A DNA stretch of 64,000 nt from Anaerolineales bacterium (GCA_020634615.1 JACKBI010000008.1:62001-126000), one strand, 5' to 3'. Shown: positions 50,639 to 59,046, counted from the stretch's first letter. Numbers and translations: made by a program. The notes: generated from the sequence alone by a model not told the origin.

Positions 50639-51001
50639 CTATTCTGCCGTTCTTTGCCGAGTTCGTGCCGATGGCCTGGAGCCCTTTGGAATATTAGCAC
50701 ATTTGATGCACTGCCGTGTGTGAGGAAGAATCCTCAGTCGCTCCGGATTTATCTGAGCGCCGCAATATTCACACGTTCCATAGGCGCCGGCTGAATCTCG
50801 CTCAAGCGCCCGTTCAAAGTCATCAATGCGCCGCAATAACACACTTCGTCGGGCAAGGTTCATTTCCCAGGTGATGATCGCCGGGCTGCCTTCACCGATT
50901 TCAAAATCTGGCTTATGTTGCAACTGACGGTCCAAGTCGGCAAGCTGTCTTCTGGCTTGCAGTAATTCGGCCCGCAAGACTTCCTGTGCATCCTTGGACA
51001 T
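50639..51001 (-). CDS. TraR/DksA-type zinc-finger protein
   Basis: A 120-residue protein with an N-terminal coiled coil (about 5-80, 'LRAELLQARRQLADLDRQL') and a C4 zinc finger 'CEYCGAQINPERLRILPHTRQCIKC' (about 84-108), the layout of DksA/TraR proteins that act in the RNA polymerase secondary channel. The usual DxxDxA tip motif is not obvious, so it may be a DksA-like protein of other function. The ATG at 51001 has GAGGAG upstream. It precedes the sigma factor gene by 36 nt on the same strand. Confidence 0.85.
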   Translation of the reverse strand: MSKDAQEVLRAELLQARRQLADLDRQLQHKPDFEIGEGSPAIITWEMNLARRSVLLRRIDDFERALERDSAGAYGTCEYCGAQINPERLRILPHTRQCIKCANIPKGSRPSARTRQRTAE

Positions 51002-51226
51002 AGGCGTACTCCTCACCCGAAAGGGCAAACAATTGACAGTGCTGACTTGGTCGGGAATGAGGCGGCACTGCTTTGTGCCTTTACGAAAGGCGCAGCCTGC
51101 CTCGGGGATGAGGATTGGCTGCGCTTGTTTCCTGGTTCATGGTGGCCTTGTAACCTTTCGCTTGGTCCCTGATGGCCGTATCCATTTCAGAGCCTTGCTT
51201 TTGTTGTCACAAGCAGTCCACCAGTC
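51002..51226 (-). promoter_or_regulatory. Long structured 5' leader of the DksA-like gene
   Basis: The transcript from the promoter at 51233-51261 would have about 225 untranslated nt. On the minus strand it contains stems GCGCAGCC / GGCTGCGC and GGCAC / GTGCC. I do not recognise a known riboswitch or autoregulatory site. Confidence 0.4.
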
Positions 51227-51232
51227 AAGTTC

Positions 51233-51261
51233 AGTATAGCATGGAAAAACGGCCATGTCAA
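51233..51261 (-). promoter_or_regulatory. Promoter of the DksA-sigma operon
   Basis: Minus strand TTGACA (51256-51261), 17-bp spacer, TATACT (51233-51238). Confidence 0.85.
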
Positions 51262-51269
51262 CACGATTC

Positions 51270-51298
51270 TTGACCAATTGTGGCATTTATCCCATAAT
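51270..51298 (+). promoter_or_regulatory. Upstream plus-strand promoter of the S1-domain gene
   Basis: TTGACC (51270-51275), 17-bp spacer, CATAAT (51293-51298). It begins 8 bp from the divergent DksA promoter. Confidence 0.55.
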
Positions 51299-51334
51299 AT
51301 GAAGTCGGTAATTGTCCGCGCGGCAACGCTGCTT

Positions 51335-51363
51335 TTGACAGCATTTTTGCACGAGGGTATAAT
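51335..51363 (+). promoter_or_regulatory. Consensus promoter of the S1-domain gene
   Basis: TTGACA (51335-51340), 17-bp spacer, TATAAT (51358-51363): a full consensus match. Transcription would start near 51370, so the coding region must begin after that. Confidence 0.9.
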
Positions 51364-51484
51364 TGCTCCCAGACATTATTCAGGAGTTGGATCCGGGCAT
51401 TCTATGTATATGCCGCGCCGGCGTTTGTGCCGTCAGCGGCATACTTATTGGAGAGGGTCCAAGTCGCTTCAGGAGGACTTTCCC

Positions 51485-52351
51485 GTGACTTCAGGTGACG
51501 TTGAAATGGCTGTCGAGACTTCCGTGGTCGAGGAGACAGCAGAGACTAAGGGCGCCCAGGTTGAAGCAAGTGCTGCAAAACCTGCGCCGAAACAAAAGAA
51601 AAAGGTCCGTGTCCTACCACGCGCAAGAGTCGTTAAGGTCCTTAGCGTGGGGATGGAAGTCTCGGGCACAGTAAAACGGGTTTCAGAATTCGGCGCGTTT
51701 GTGGACATTGGCGCGGGCAGGGATGGTCTTCTGCATATTTCCGAGCTTTCCACCTCGCGGGTGAACAAGGTTACTGACGTTGTTCAGGAAGGCCAGGAGA
51801 TCACGGTCTGGATCAAAGAACTGGACCGCGAACGCAATCGCATCAGCCTCACGATGATTGCTCCCGGCACCAAGACGATTCGCGATCTGGAAACAGGTGA
51901 GCTCGTCACTGGCACCGTCACCCGGCTGACCAATTATGGCGCTTTCGTCGACATTGGCCTGGAGCGTGATGCGATGCTGCATGTCAAGGAGATGGGCGAC
52001 GGCTACGTGGCCAAGCCAGAAGATGTTGTCAAACTGGGCGAAGTCATCGAAGCGCGTATCAGTGGTGTTGATCCACGCCGCGGCAGGATCGATCTGAGTC
52101 TCAAGGGATTGCGGCCATCTGCTGCCGAAGAAGAGAACCAGACCGAGGTCTATCTTGAACCGGCCTCAGTGGAACTGGAAGATGAAATCGCTCCGACCTC
52201 CATGGAAATGGCGTTTCGGATGGCTTTGAGCGAGGAAGACCTGGAGTATGAAATGGAGAAGGCCTCTCGCAAGAGCGGGCGTCGCCGTCGCAACAACTAC
52301 CGCGATCAGCAAGACGACATCGTCTCACGGACATTGCGATACAACAATTGA
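51485..52351 (+). CDS. S1 RNA-binding domain protein
   Basis: A 288-residue protein with two S1 domains: 'VGMEVSGTVKRVSEFGAFVDIGAGRDGLLHISELS' (about 55-125) and 'TGELVTGTVTRLTNYGAFVDIGLERDAMLHVKEM' (about 137-210). The N terminus is acidic/Ala-rich with a basic KKKVRVLPRARV patch; the C terminus is acidic and then basic (RKSGRRRRNNYR). It resembles short ribosomal-protein-S1-like factors. The GTG at 51485 is chosen because AGGAGG lies just upstream and because the promoter at 51335-51363 excludes earlier starts. Confidence 0.88.
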   Translation: MTSGDVEMAVETSVVEETAETKGAQVEASAAKPAPKQKKKVRVLPRARVVKVLSVGMEVSGTVKRVSEFGAFVDIGAGRDGLLHISELSTSRVNKVTDVVQEGQEITVWIKELDRERNRISLTMIAPGTKTIRDLETGELVTGTVTRLTNYGAFVDIGLERDAMLHVKEMGDGYVAKPEDVVKLGEVIEARISGVDPRRGRIDLSLKGLRPSAAEEENQTEVYLEPASVELEDEIAPTSMEMAFRMALSEEDLEYEMEKASRKSGRRRRNNYRDQQDDIVSRTLRYNN

Positions 52352-52408
52352 CGTGAACGCGATTGCCCTGAACAGTCCTTCTCACCAATGATACCTGTCC
52401 ATTAATGT

Positions 52409-52440
52409 AAAGCTCCGGCCATCAACCGGAGCTTTGTTGT
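52409..52440 (+). terminator. Intrinsic terminator after the S1-domain gene
   Basis: AAAGCTCCGG (52409-52418) pairs with CCGGAGCTTT (52426-52435), 7-nt loop, followed by GTTGT. The T tract is short and partly in the stem. Confidence 0.75.
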
Positions 52441-52451
52441 AGGCGGCATCT

Positions 52452-53645
52452 ATGAAGCGACTCGTTGTACTTTGCACAGTTGTTTTCGTCGCAGCGCTGC
52501 TGGTTGGCGTGCTTGCCAGTCAGTTGTTCTCTATGCAATCCTTGCGCGCCGCCGTTCCGCAGACGGCCCAGGCTGAGTCCACGCCCCAGGCGCCGCTTGT
52601 CTCGTTCGAGGGCGTGGTGCGGCAGGGGAGCGCCACGGTTCCGTCGTCCTGGGTTGTGGGAGCTTACAGCTTTCAAGTTGTTCCAGGAACAGAGATTAGC
52701 GCCAACGGCGTGCCCATTCAACCGGGTGTCTGGGCGCGTGTTGAAGCCGAGAAGCCGGAAGGGCAGCCACTACAGGCCACTGTTATTGAATTGCAGCAGG
52801 CTCCCGATGGCGACATCTTTGACCGTATCGTCGCGATCGACAACGATACAGGCATCTGGCAGGTCGGTGATACGGACGTTGTAGTCAGCCAGGCGACGAC
52901 TGTACAGGGAACCCCGTCCGTTGGTGCGCTGGTCAACGTAAATGGCCGCTGGAGTCTGGATGGTCTGGCGGCTGGTACGATCGTTGTTGACTCATCGGCT
53001 GAACCGGTCATGTACCTTGGCACCATTGTCCAGCAGCAAGCTGGCCAGTGGTTGGTCGATGATGTGGTGGTTGATCTGAGCGACTCTCCACCTATCGTTG
53101 GCGACCCGGAGATCGGTGCGCAGGTAGAAGTAGTCGGCACTGAAACAGGCCCGCGCCATCTGAAGGCGCAGTCGATCAGGGTTTCGTCCGGGACTGCTCA
53201 GTTCCAGCAGCGCAACGGTTGGTTGGTATCAGTCAATGGCGACACTTTCCCCTATTTGTGGCGCGTCAATCTGCTGGATGGATCCGGGTTGTCGCCGGCC
53301 TATGTTGCCGTTTTTGAAAACACTGTAGTGGACGAGACGGCAGGAGCCGCAGGCTATCGCAGTTGGCTCGACATCCAGGCCGACTACTCTGGCAACGGAT
53401 ATTATCGAGCCCGTCGGATAGTGGTCCTGGCTCACCCGCCAAAACAGACAGTTACCGGTATCGTAGAAGAAATGCCAGCGGCCGGCACGCTGGGCCAGTG
53501 GCGCGTTTCCGGTCATCGGGTCGAGGTGACAGGCGACACCGCACTCATCGGCGCACCCCAGATGGGCAGCCTGGTAACTGTGCTTGGCACGCCCGACTAC
53601 AGCAACAAACTTACGGCGGAAAGCATTCAGGCTTTGGGGCAATAG
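52452..53645 (+). CDS. Exported DUF5666-like repeat protein
   Basis: A 397-residue protein with an N-terminal signal or membrane anchor (hydrophobic about 4-23). The rest is a series of similar beta-rich units, each around 70-85 residues, e.g. 'VSFEGVVRQGSATVPSSWVVGAYSFQVVPGTEI', 'DRIVAIDNDTGIWQVGDTDVVVSQATTV', 'LGTIVQQQAGQWLVDDVVVDLSDS' and 'TGIVEEMPAAGTLGQWRVSGHRVEVTGDTAL', as in DUF5666 proteins. No enzyme motif. Function unknown; likely cell-surface. Its start is 12 nt after the terminator of the preceding gene. Confidence 0.75.
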   Translation: MKRLVVLCTVVFVAALLVGVLASQLFSMQSLRAAVPQTAQAESTPQAPLVSFEGVVRQGSATVPSSWVVGAYSFQVVPGTEISANGVPIQPGVWARVEAEKPEGQPLQATVIELQQAPDGDIFDRIVAIDNDTGIWQVGDTDVVVSQATTVQGTPSVGALVNVNGRWSLDGLAAGTIVVDSSAEPVMYLGTIVQQQAGQWLVDDVVVDLSDSPPIVGDPEIGAQVEVVGTETGPRHLKAQSIRVSSGTAQFQQRNGWLVSVNGDTFPYLWRVNLLDGSGLSPAYVAVFENTVVDETAGAAGYRSWLDIQADYSGNGYYRARRIVVLAHPPKQTVTGIVEEMPAAGTLGQWRVSGHRVEVTGDTALIGAPQMGSLVTVLGTPDYSNKLTAESIQALGQ

Positions 53646-53666
53646 CGCGGCGGATCACTTCGGATC

Positions 53667-55328
53667 CTACAGGTCGCGCGCCATGTAAAATTCGCCAGTC
53701 TCAAATCCGTGCTGGCGGTAGTACTCGCGTGTTCCGATGGATGCAATCACTGCCAGCCGCTTGAAGCCAGCCTGCCGCGATTCATCGGCAGCGTCGTTGA
53801 GCAGGCGCTGACCGATGCCGCGGTGTTGCGCCTCGCCGTCGCTCGCACCGCCGATAGGCAGCGATGGACCGTAGACGTGCAGTTGGCGGATGACGGCGCA
53901 TCCGCGAAGTTCTGGCGGTGATTCCACAGTTTCTGGCCGACTGGGCAGATGCAGCCGCACGAAGCCGGCCAACCGGTGTTGCCGTGTTTCCATCGACAGG
54001 AACACCTCTTGGCCGCCTCCTGCCGGGTAGCGCAGCGCTTCCAACTTGAGGCTCCGCAGGGTCACCTCCTCACCGCGCACTTCCCGGCAGCGGATGCACT
54101 GGCAGACGCGGCCACTCTCGCGCAGCTTTTGCTTGGCCATCTCACGCAGGTTGGCGAATTGGTTGCCGACTACTACGTAGGTGGCGGGGATGTCGCGGAT
54201 GACCCGATCCAGCCGGCAATAACGTGGTGTGGCAGCCTTGCAGTCGGCCACCAGGTCCACCAGGGTTTCGTGGTCATAGGGCTGGTAGCCGCCCTGCTGC
54301 CAGACGGTATACAACTCAGTGCCCGCGATCAGCGAGCACGGGTAGAGCTTCAACTCGTCGGGTCGCATGTCCGGGTCGGTCCAGAGCCTCAGGTAGTCCT
54401 GGCGATCGCTTTTCGGTGTCGCCCCCAGCAGATTGGGCATCCAGTGCATCAGCAGCTTGAAACCGGCCGCACGCAGCAGCCGGCTGGCGCGGCGGGCGGC
54501 TGCCATATCGTGCCCACGGCGGTTGATCTCCAGAATGTGATCGTCCAGACTTTGGATGCCTATCTGCACCCGCGTGACGCCAAGTTTGCGCAGGTGGATC
54601 GCCTCGTCCAGCGTGACCCAATCGGGTCGCGTCTCGACCGTCATGCCGACACAGCGCACCGCCGCGCGCTCATTGACGGTCTGCGCTTCGGCCAGGGAGG
54701 TGCTGGTGCTGCCGTTCATGGCGTCCAGGCAGCGCTGCACGAACCATTCCTGATAGCTGCGCGGGTAGGCGGACCAGGTCGCGCCCAGGATGATCAACTC
54801 GATCTTCTGTGCCGGATGCCCGGTGTTGCGCAGCGCGGTGATACGGCTGGCAGTCTGCTCAAAGGGATCGAAGTCATGGCGCAGCGCCCGTTGTGCGCCC
54901 GGTTCCCAGGAGAGATAGCTCTTGGGCATTTCCGGGTCGTTCGGGCAAAAGATGCACTTGCCGGGACATCCGGCCGGTTTGGTCAACACAGCCACCGGCG
55001 CGACACCCGACTGCGTGCGCACCGGCTTCATCTGCAAGCGGCGCAGCGTGTCACGGTCGAAGGTCAGCGTGCCCGCGTCGCACAATGCCTGGTAGCCGCG
55101 CACCAGCTCGCTCTTGCTGAAAAATCCCTGACCGTCGCGCGGAAACTGGCGCAGAATGTGGCGTAACGCCCGCTGGTCAAGGTTCGGTTCGGCGCGAACC
55201 GCCGCGATGATTCCACGCAGCTGCACTTCGTGGCGCGCCAGGTCAATCGGATCGTACTTCCATGCGTCGCTGGCATGGCGGTGATCGGGTGCGGGCGGCA
55301 GGTGAGCGAATCGGTCTCGGTTACCCAT
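53667..55328 (-). CDS. elp3: Elp3-family tRNA uridine-34 carboxymethyl-type modifying enzyme
   Basis: A 553-residue Elp3 homologue: a radical SAM domain with the cluster C121, C125, C128 ('CPGKCIFCPND') and a C-terminal GNAT domain (about 440-553, 'RGIGQRLLNDAADESRQAGFKRLAVIAS', 'YYRQHGFE'). Between them lies a Cys motif 'CQCIRCREVRG' seen in Elp3 proteins. Elp3 uses acetyl-CoA and SAM to place a carboxymethyl group on wobble uridine. The ATG at 55328 is preferred; a Met 18 bases further out would run into the divergent gene. The divergent neighbour is a Trm9-like methyltransferase. Confidence 0.93.
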   Translation of the reverse strand: MGNRDRFAHLPPAPDHRHASDAWKYDPIDLARHEVQLRGIIAAVRAEPNLDQRALRHILRQFPRDGQGFFSKSELVRGYQALCDAGTLTFDRDTLRRLQMKPVRTQSGVAPVAVLTKPAGCPGKCIFCPNDPEMPKSYLSWEPGAQRALRHDFDPFEQTASRITALRNTGHPAQKIELIILGATWSAYPRSYQEWFVQRCLDAMNGSTSTSLAEAQTVNERAAVRCVGMTVETRPDWVTLDEAIHLRKLGVTRVQIGIQSLDDHILEINRRGHDMAAARRASRLLRAAGFKLLMHWMPNLLGATPKSDRQDYLRLWTDPDMRPDELKLYPCSLIAGTELYTVWQQGGYQPYDHETLVDLVADCKAATPRYCRLDRVIRDIPATYVVVGNQFANLREMAKQKLRESGRVCQCIRCREVRGEEVTLRSLKLEALRYPAGGGQEVFLSMETRQHRLAGFVRLHLPSRPETVESPPELRGCAVIRQLHVYGPSLPIGGASDGEAQHRGIGQRLLNDAADESRQAGFKRLAVIASIGTREYYRQHGFETGEFYMARDL

Positions 55329-55333
55329 TGAAT

Positions 55334-56062
55334 ATGAATCAAACAATCCTTGATAAGCTGCTAGCTGTCAATCAGATCTTCTATACAGAATTGGCCCGGC
55401 CGTTTGCCGACAGCCGGAGTACGCGCCAGACTGGTCTGCAGCAGGTAGTGCGAAGCCTGAACGGCGTCCGGTCGCTGCTGGATGTTGGCTGTGGCAACGG
55501 CCGATTGGCGCAGGCAGTGGACGAAGCGGGTATCTCGCTGCGTTACACCGGCGTTGATGCCAGCGACGCGCTGCTGGCCATTGCTGCTCAGAACGCCGGT
55601 GCACTGTCGAATGTGACGGCAACGTTCTTGCAAGTCGACATAAGCCGGGACGATTGGGCCTCAAAGGTGCCGGCTTCGGACTATGAAGCGATCGCCCTGC
55701 TGGCTGTGCTGCATCACATTCCCGGTTGGGAACGGCGGGTCGCGTTGCTGAGGGCACTGCGTGGCCTGCTGGCGGCTGACGGGATGATTATCGTCTCGGT
55801 CTGGCAATTCCTCAACGAAGAACGGTTGCGGCGCAAGATTGTGCCCTGGCAAGAGGTCGGTTTGCACGAAAGCGATCTGGAACCGGGTGACTATCTTTTG
55901 GACTGGCACCGCGGCGGCTCAGGTCTGCGCTACTGCCACCTGGTGGATGAATCGGAACTCAGCGCCTTGGCTGGCGCCGCCGGTCTGGCTGTGAGCGACC
56001 TCTTCTATGCGGATGGCGCCGGTGAAAACCTCAACCTCTTTGCTGTGCTGAGCGTGCCATAG
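55334..56062 (+). CDS. Trm9/ALKBH8-like SAM-dependent methyltransferase
   Basis: A 242-residue class I methyltransferase. SAM motif I is 'LLDVGCGNGRLAQAV' (from about 48), motif II 'YTGVDASDALLAIA', and 'AIALLAVLHHIPGWERRVALLRALRGLLAADGMIIVSVWQF' matches the Trm9 pattern of two His (H127, H128) before a Pro/Trp loop and 'VxVWxx'. The late 'RYCHLVDESELSALAGAAGL' also fits Trm9 family members. In eukaryotes Trm9/ALKBH8 methylates cm5U made by Elongator. Its start is 5 nt from the divergent elp3 start, which strengthens the functional link. The family call is by eye and moderate; other methyltransferases are possible. Confidence 0.75.
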   Translation: MNQTILDKLLAVNQIFYTELARPFADSRSTRQTGLQQVVRSLNGVRSLLDVGCGNGRLAQAVDEAGISLRYTGVDASDALLAIAAQNAGALSNVTATFLQVDISRDDWASKVPASDYEAIALLAVLHHIPGWERRVALLRALRGLLAADGMIIVSVWQFLNEERLRRKIVPWQEVGLHESDLEPGDYLLDWHRGGSGLRYCHLVDESELSALAGAAGLAVSDLFYADGAGENLNLFAVLSVP

Positions 56063-56094
56063 GCGATGGTTCTGCCAAGACCCGCCAGGGGTGC

Positions 56095-56682
56095 CTAACG
56101 ACCGCGCAGCAGCATTGGCAAAAACAGTCTGCGCATCCCCGTCGACCCGGTCACGGTTACGTTCCCAGCCACGGTTGTCCATGGCAAGATGTTGGCGTCA
56201 GCGTCGGTAACCTGAACTTGCGTCAGATCGATCGACGTGACACCTGGCGCGGCAGCTTGGAACTGGATCGTTGCCAGATTGCCAGCACCGGACGGTCCGT
56301 TGATGCTGCCGTAGCTGTAGGCGCCGAACACCGGTTGGAGTAAACTAACAGGGTTCTCCAGTCGCAGTTCGGAGGTAGTACGTCCCGTGCTGCCCAAAAA
56401 GGGGGTGAGTGCCATCCAGGCCGGTTCGGTACTCAGAATGCTCTGGTTGAATGCAACACCAAACTCAAACGCGCCCATGTTGGTTGCCTGCTCGGCCCTG
56501 ACTGTGACCAGAAACGTCTGGCCAGCGGGCACCGGCTGGCTGGGGCCGATGATCGTCAGAATAATTGGGACGTCGGGCGCGGCCTGGCCGGCGATGGATC
56601 CGCTTGTCAGAAGCAGGACAATAGCGACTGCCAGCGAGCTTGCGATTCTCGCCAGGTTTCCTCGAAGTGGTTGGGCTTTCAT
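56095..56682 (-). CDS. Secreted cohesin-like protein
   Basis: A 195-residue exported protein with signal peptide (about 1-34, 'VAIVLLLTSGSIAGQA'). The single domain (about 38-180) has cohesin-like strands: 'GPSQPVPAGQTFLVTVRAEQATNMGAFEFGVAFNQSIL', 'LATIQFQAAAPGVTSIDLTQVQVTDADAN'. It ends in 'RRLFLPMLLRGR', a short hydrophobic-basic tail like the '(L/Y)LPLV' motif in the CotH protein of this window. No dockerin partner is visible. Confidence 0.75.
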   Translation of the reverse strand: MKAQPLRGNLARIASSLAVAIVLLLTSGSIAGQAAPDVPIILTIIGPSQPVPAGQTFLVTVRAEQATNMGAFEFGVAFNQSILSTEPAWMALTPFLGSTGRTTSELRLENPVSLLQPVFGAYSYGSINGPSGAGNLATIQFQAAAPGVTSIDLTQVQVTDADANILPWTTVAGNVTVTGSTGMRRLFLPMLLRGR

Positions 56683-56968
56683 AGTTTCCTCAATTGTACC
56701 GCAGTTTCAGCAGCAGCATAGCACATTGGCCAGCTTTCGCCAATCCCGCGTGTCTGCCAGTTGAACGCCCGCGCCGTAGGAGAAGCGTAGGACGCGCGGC
56801 AAGCAATCTTCTGACAAGCGCGCTATAATGCACACCGTAATCACCTGTTCGGAACTTAAATCCTGTTTGTTCGGCGCGATCATGGCAGAAACGGGCCCGG
56901 ATCCACGTTCAAGTATTTAGATGCCCTTCGTCTATCTTGGTGGAGTTGATACTTTCGCGGTGGCCACG
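56683..56968. other. Spacer upstream of the BTAD regulator
   Basis: The spacer has a TATAAT (56824-56829) without a convincing -35 box 16-18 bp upstream. It could be the regulator's promoter with an activator. Nothing else is seen. Confidence 0.35.
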
Positions 56969-57910
56969 ATGAATTCGATACAAGTCTTATTGTTTGGCAA
57001 GTTTCAGATTCTTTACAGTGGGGCAGAGCTCGCAGGCATTGAAGGCCGCAAGACCCAGGAACTCCTGGCATACCTTCTCGTCTACAGAAGTCGCGCCCAT
57101 GCGCGCGAGGTTCTGGCAGAGACGCTATGGGGCGAGTCGCAGCGTTCCCAGACCCGCAAATACCTGCGACAGGCACTTTGGCAGGTGCAAACTGCGCTGG
57201 AACCGTGCATAGCCGATGACCATACCGAGCCGCTGGTAGCTGATCCGGACTGGGTTCAATTCAACCCCGTGTCATCGCTCTGGCTGGATGTGGCGCAGTT
57301 CGAAGAAGCCTATGGTCGCTGTCAGGGCATGGCCGGCGCCGAACTGGACACGGCGTGCGTGACCGGTCTGAGCCGGGCGGTCCAGCTTTATCGGGGCGAC
57401 CTGCTGGAAGGCTGCTACCAGGATTGGTGCATCTTCGAACGGGAGCGCCTGCAGAACATGTATCTTGCGATGCTGGACAAGCTGATCGACTGGTGCCTGG
57501 CGCACGATGAATGTGAGGTCGGCCTTGGTTATGCTGAGCAGATACTGCGCTATGACCGCGCCCGCGAGCGCACGCATCGCCGGATGATGCGGCTTTACTA
57601 TCTGGCTGGTGATCGCACGTCAGCACTGAGGCAGTATGCCAAGCTTGAGCGTGCATTGCGAGAAGAACTCAACGTCAAGCCGTCGCAACGATCGGTACTC
57701 CTGAGAGACCAGATACGGGCTGACGCCGTCGACGGTGGCCCACATTCTGGCGGTTCTGCGACCCGGTTTGAGCCGGGCCAGCGCGTCCCGGGACAGCCGT
57801 GTACCGACCCTCGTTCGCATCTGCGCCACCTGCACGAGTCGTTGACTTCGATGCAGCGTCAGATCCGCCTGGAACTGGAGGCTATTGAACTGGCGCTGAC
57901 AGAGACGTGA
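56969..57910 (+). CDS. BTAD-domain transcriptional regulator, SARP-like
   Basis: A 313-residue protein. Residues 1-95 form an OmpR/SARP-type winged helix ('VLLFGKFQILYSGAELAGIEGRKTQELLAYLLVY', 'LAETLWGESQRSQTRKYLRQALWQVQ'). Residues about 105-255 form the BTAD helical domain ('WLDVAQFEEAY', 'YRGDLLEGCYQDWCIFERERLQNMY', 'AERTHRRMMRLYYLAGDRTSALRQYAKLERALREELNVKPS'). The C-terminal 55 residues are a linker with a coiled coil. There is no ATPase or TPR effector region, as in short SARP activators. The start is uncertain: 56921 is an in-frame alternative. It lies immediately before a contractile injection locus and may control it. Confidence 0.82.
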   Translation: MNSIQVLLFGKFQILYSGAELAGIEGRKTQELLAYLLVYRSRAHAREVLAETLWGESQRSQTRKYLRQALWQVQTALEPCIADDHTEPLVADPDWVQFNPVSSLWLDVAQFEEAYGRCQGMAGAELDTACVTGLSRAVQLYRGDLLEGCYQDWCIFERERLQNMYLAMLDKLIDWCLAHDECEVGLGYAEQILRYDRARERTHRRMMRLYYLAGDRTSALRQYAKLERALREELNVKPSQRSVLLRDQIRADAVDGGPHSGGSATRFEPGQRVPGQPCTDPRSHLRHLHESLTSMQRQIRLELEAIELALTET

Positions 57911-57935
57911 GTTAATTCTTCTGCCATCCGTAACG

Positions 57936-57960
57936 CGCCCGCCCTCCGCGGCGGGCGTTT
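57936..57960 (+). terminator. Intrinsic terminator after the BTAD regulator
   Basis: CGCCCGCC (57936-57943) pairs with GGCGGGCG (57950-57957), 6-nt loop, followed by TTT only. The rest of the gap to 58190 shows no gene or clear promoter. Confidence 0.6.
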
Positions 57961-58190
57961 GCGCGCCACCGCCGGTCACACCCTTGCTGCTCGCGGTTCC
58001 CCCTGTTTCCCACCCTAACTTCAGTATTCCTGACCTGATAGACGCCTCCACGTACGCCAAAAAGACGGCGCCGGACCGGCCGACTGCTATACTGCCTTAG
58101 AGTTTATCGCGGCGATCTTGCGGCTGCGAGGCACGAACCGGTCGCGTTCATTTCGAGAACGGCCGCCTGGAAGCGAGCATTGACTGGATC

Positions 58191-58430
58191 ATGGATCCAT
58201 ACGAGTCCCACTCGTTCATTGTCAAGATATGGCTGGAAGAGTCGGTTGAGGAAGCCGACGAAGCAGCATGGCGTGGTCACATTACCCATGTTCCAAGCCA
58301 GGAAAGGCGCTACCTCAACACCCTTGACGATATTATTGATTTTGTTGGGCCCTATCTTGAGCGACTCGGCGTCAAACCCGGCGCCTATCATCGCACCCGA
58401 TTGAAGCCGTCCCGACCTAACCCGGACTGA
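58191..58430 (+). CDS. Small conserved protein at the head of the injection locus
   Basis: A 79-residue soluble protein beginning 'MDPYESHSFIVKIWLEE' with a helical end 'YLNTLDDIIDFVGPYLERLGVK'. Its pattern resembles short hypothetical proteins found beside contractile tail genes in filamentous bacteria and cyanobacteria, but I cannot name a family. The start lacks a strong ribosome site. It lies 16 nt before the DUF4255 gene. Confidence 0.55.
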   Translation: MDPYESHSFIVKIWLEESVEEADEAAWRGHITHVPSQERRYLNTLDDIIDFVGPYLERLGVKPGAYHRTRLKPSRPNPD

Positions 58431-58446
58431 GCGACCTCTAGACCCC

Positions 58447-59040
58447 ATGGCCGACTACCGAGCACTTGCCGCAGTCAGCGAAGCCGTCCTGGCCTTGCTG
58501 CGAAGCAATTATCAGCCTGAAGACTTCAACAACGAGCTGGACTTCAGAGTGTTTCTGGCGCGTGATTTTGGCTCCTCTTCCTTGCAGTCTGGCGTCAGCC
58601 TTTTTTTGTACCGTGTGATGCCCAATGGCACCTACCGCTCGCCGACCGGCCGGCTGACGGATGATGGCCGGCGCTACCGCAACCAGTTGGCGGTGGACAT
58701 GCATTTTATCCTCAGCGCCTGGGGCCGCGAAGCCAGCCTGCAACACACCATCGCTGGCTGGATGATGCGGGTCATGGAGGATTCGCCGGTGCTGCCGGCC
58801 GGCCTGCTCAACAGCGTTATTCCCGACGCCTTTCAACCCGACGAGTCGGTGGAATTGACGCTTGCCGATCTCAGCAACGAGGACTTGTTGCACGTCTGGG
58901 AAACCCTGGTGCAGAACGTCTACCAGCTTTCGGTGCCCTATGTCGCGCGCAACATTCGCATCGAGTCACGCTTGCTGCTGACAACAGGCCAGCCGGTCCA
59001 GCAGCGCACCTTTGATTACACCAGCGCGTCAGGGATCTAG
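58447..59040 (+). CDS. DUF4255 protein (Pvc16-like tail cap)
   Basis: A 197-residue protein matching DUF4255: 'ALAAVSEAVLALLRSNY' at the N terminus, 'GVSLFLYRVMPNGTYRS', 'LAVDMHFILSAWG', 'LQHTIAGWMMRVMEDSPVLPAGLLN' and 'DLLHVWETLVQNVYQLSVPYVARNIRIES'. In PVC/AFP-type contractile injection systems this family (Pvc16/Afp16) caps the top of the tube and sheath. Direct neighbours on both sides are locus genes with gaps of 6-16 nt. Confidence 0.85.
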   Translation: MADYRALAAVSEAVLALLRSNYQPEDFNNELDFRVFLARDFGSSSLQSGVSLFLYRVMPNGTYRSPTGRLTDDGRRYRNQLAVDMHFILSAWGREASLQHTIAGWMMRVMEDSPVLPAGLLNSVIPDAFQPDESVELTLADLSNEDLLHVWETLVQNVYQLSVPYVARNIRIESRLLLTTGQPVQQRTFDYTSASGI

Positions 59041-59046
59041 CCCGTC

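Noticed and set aside
51278..51484. Longer S1-domain protein with 69 extra residues
   Set aside because: A full consensus promoter (51335-51363) is inside the extension, and AGGAGG precedes the GTG at 51485.
53949..55166. 405-codon plus-strand open frame opposite elp3
   Set aside because: Elp3 has all catalytic motifs on the minus strand; the opposing frame has no ribosome site or recognisable domain.
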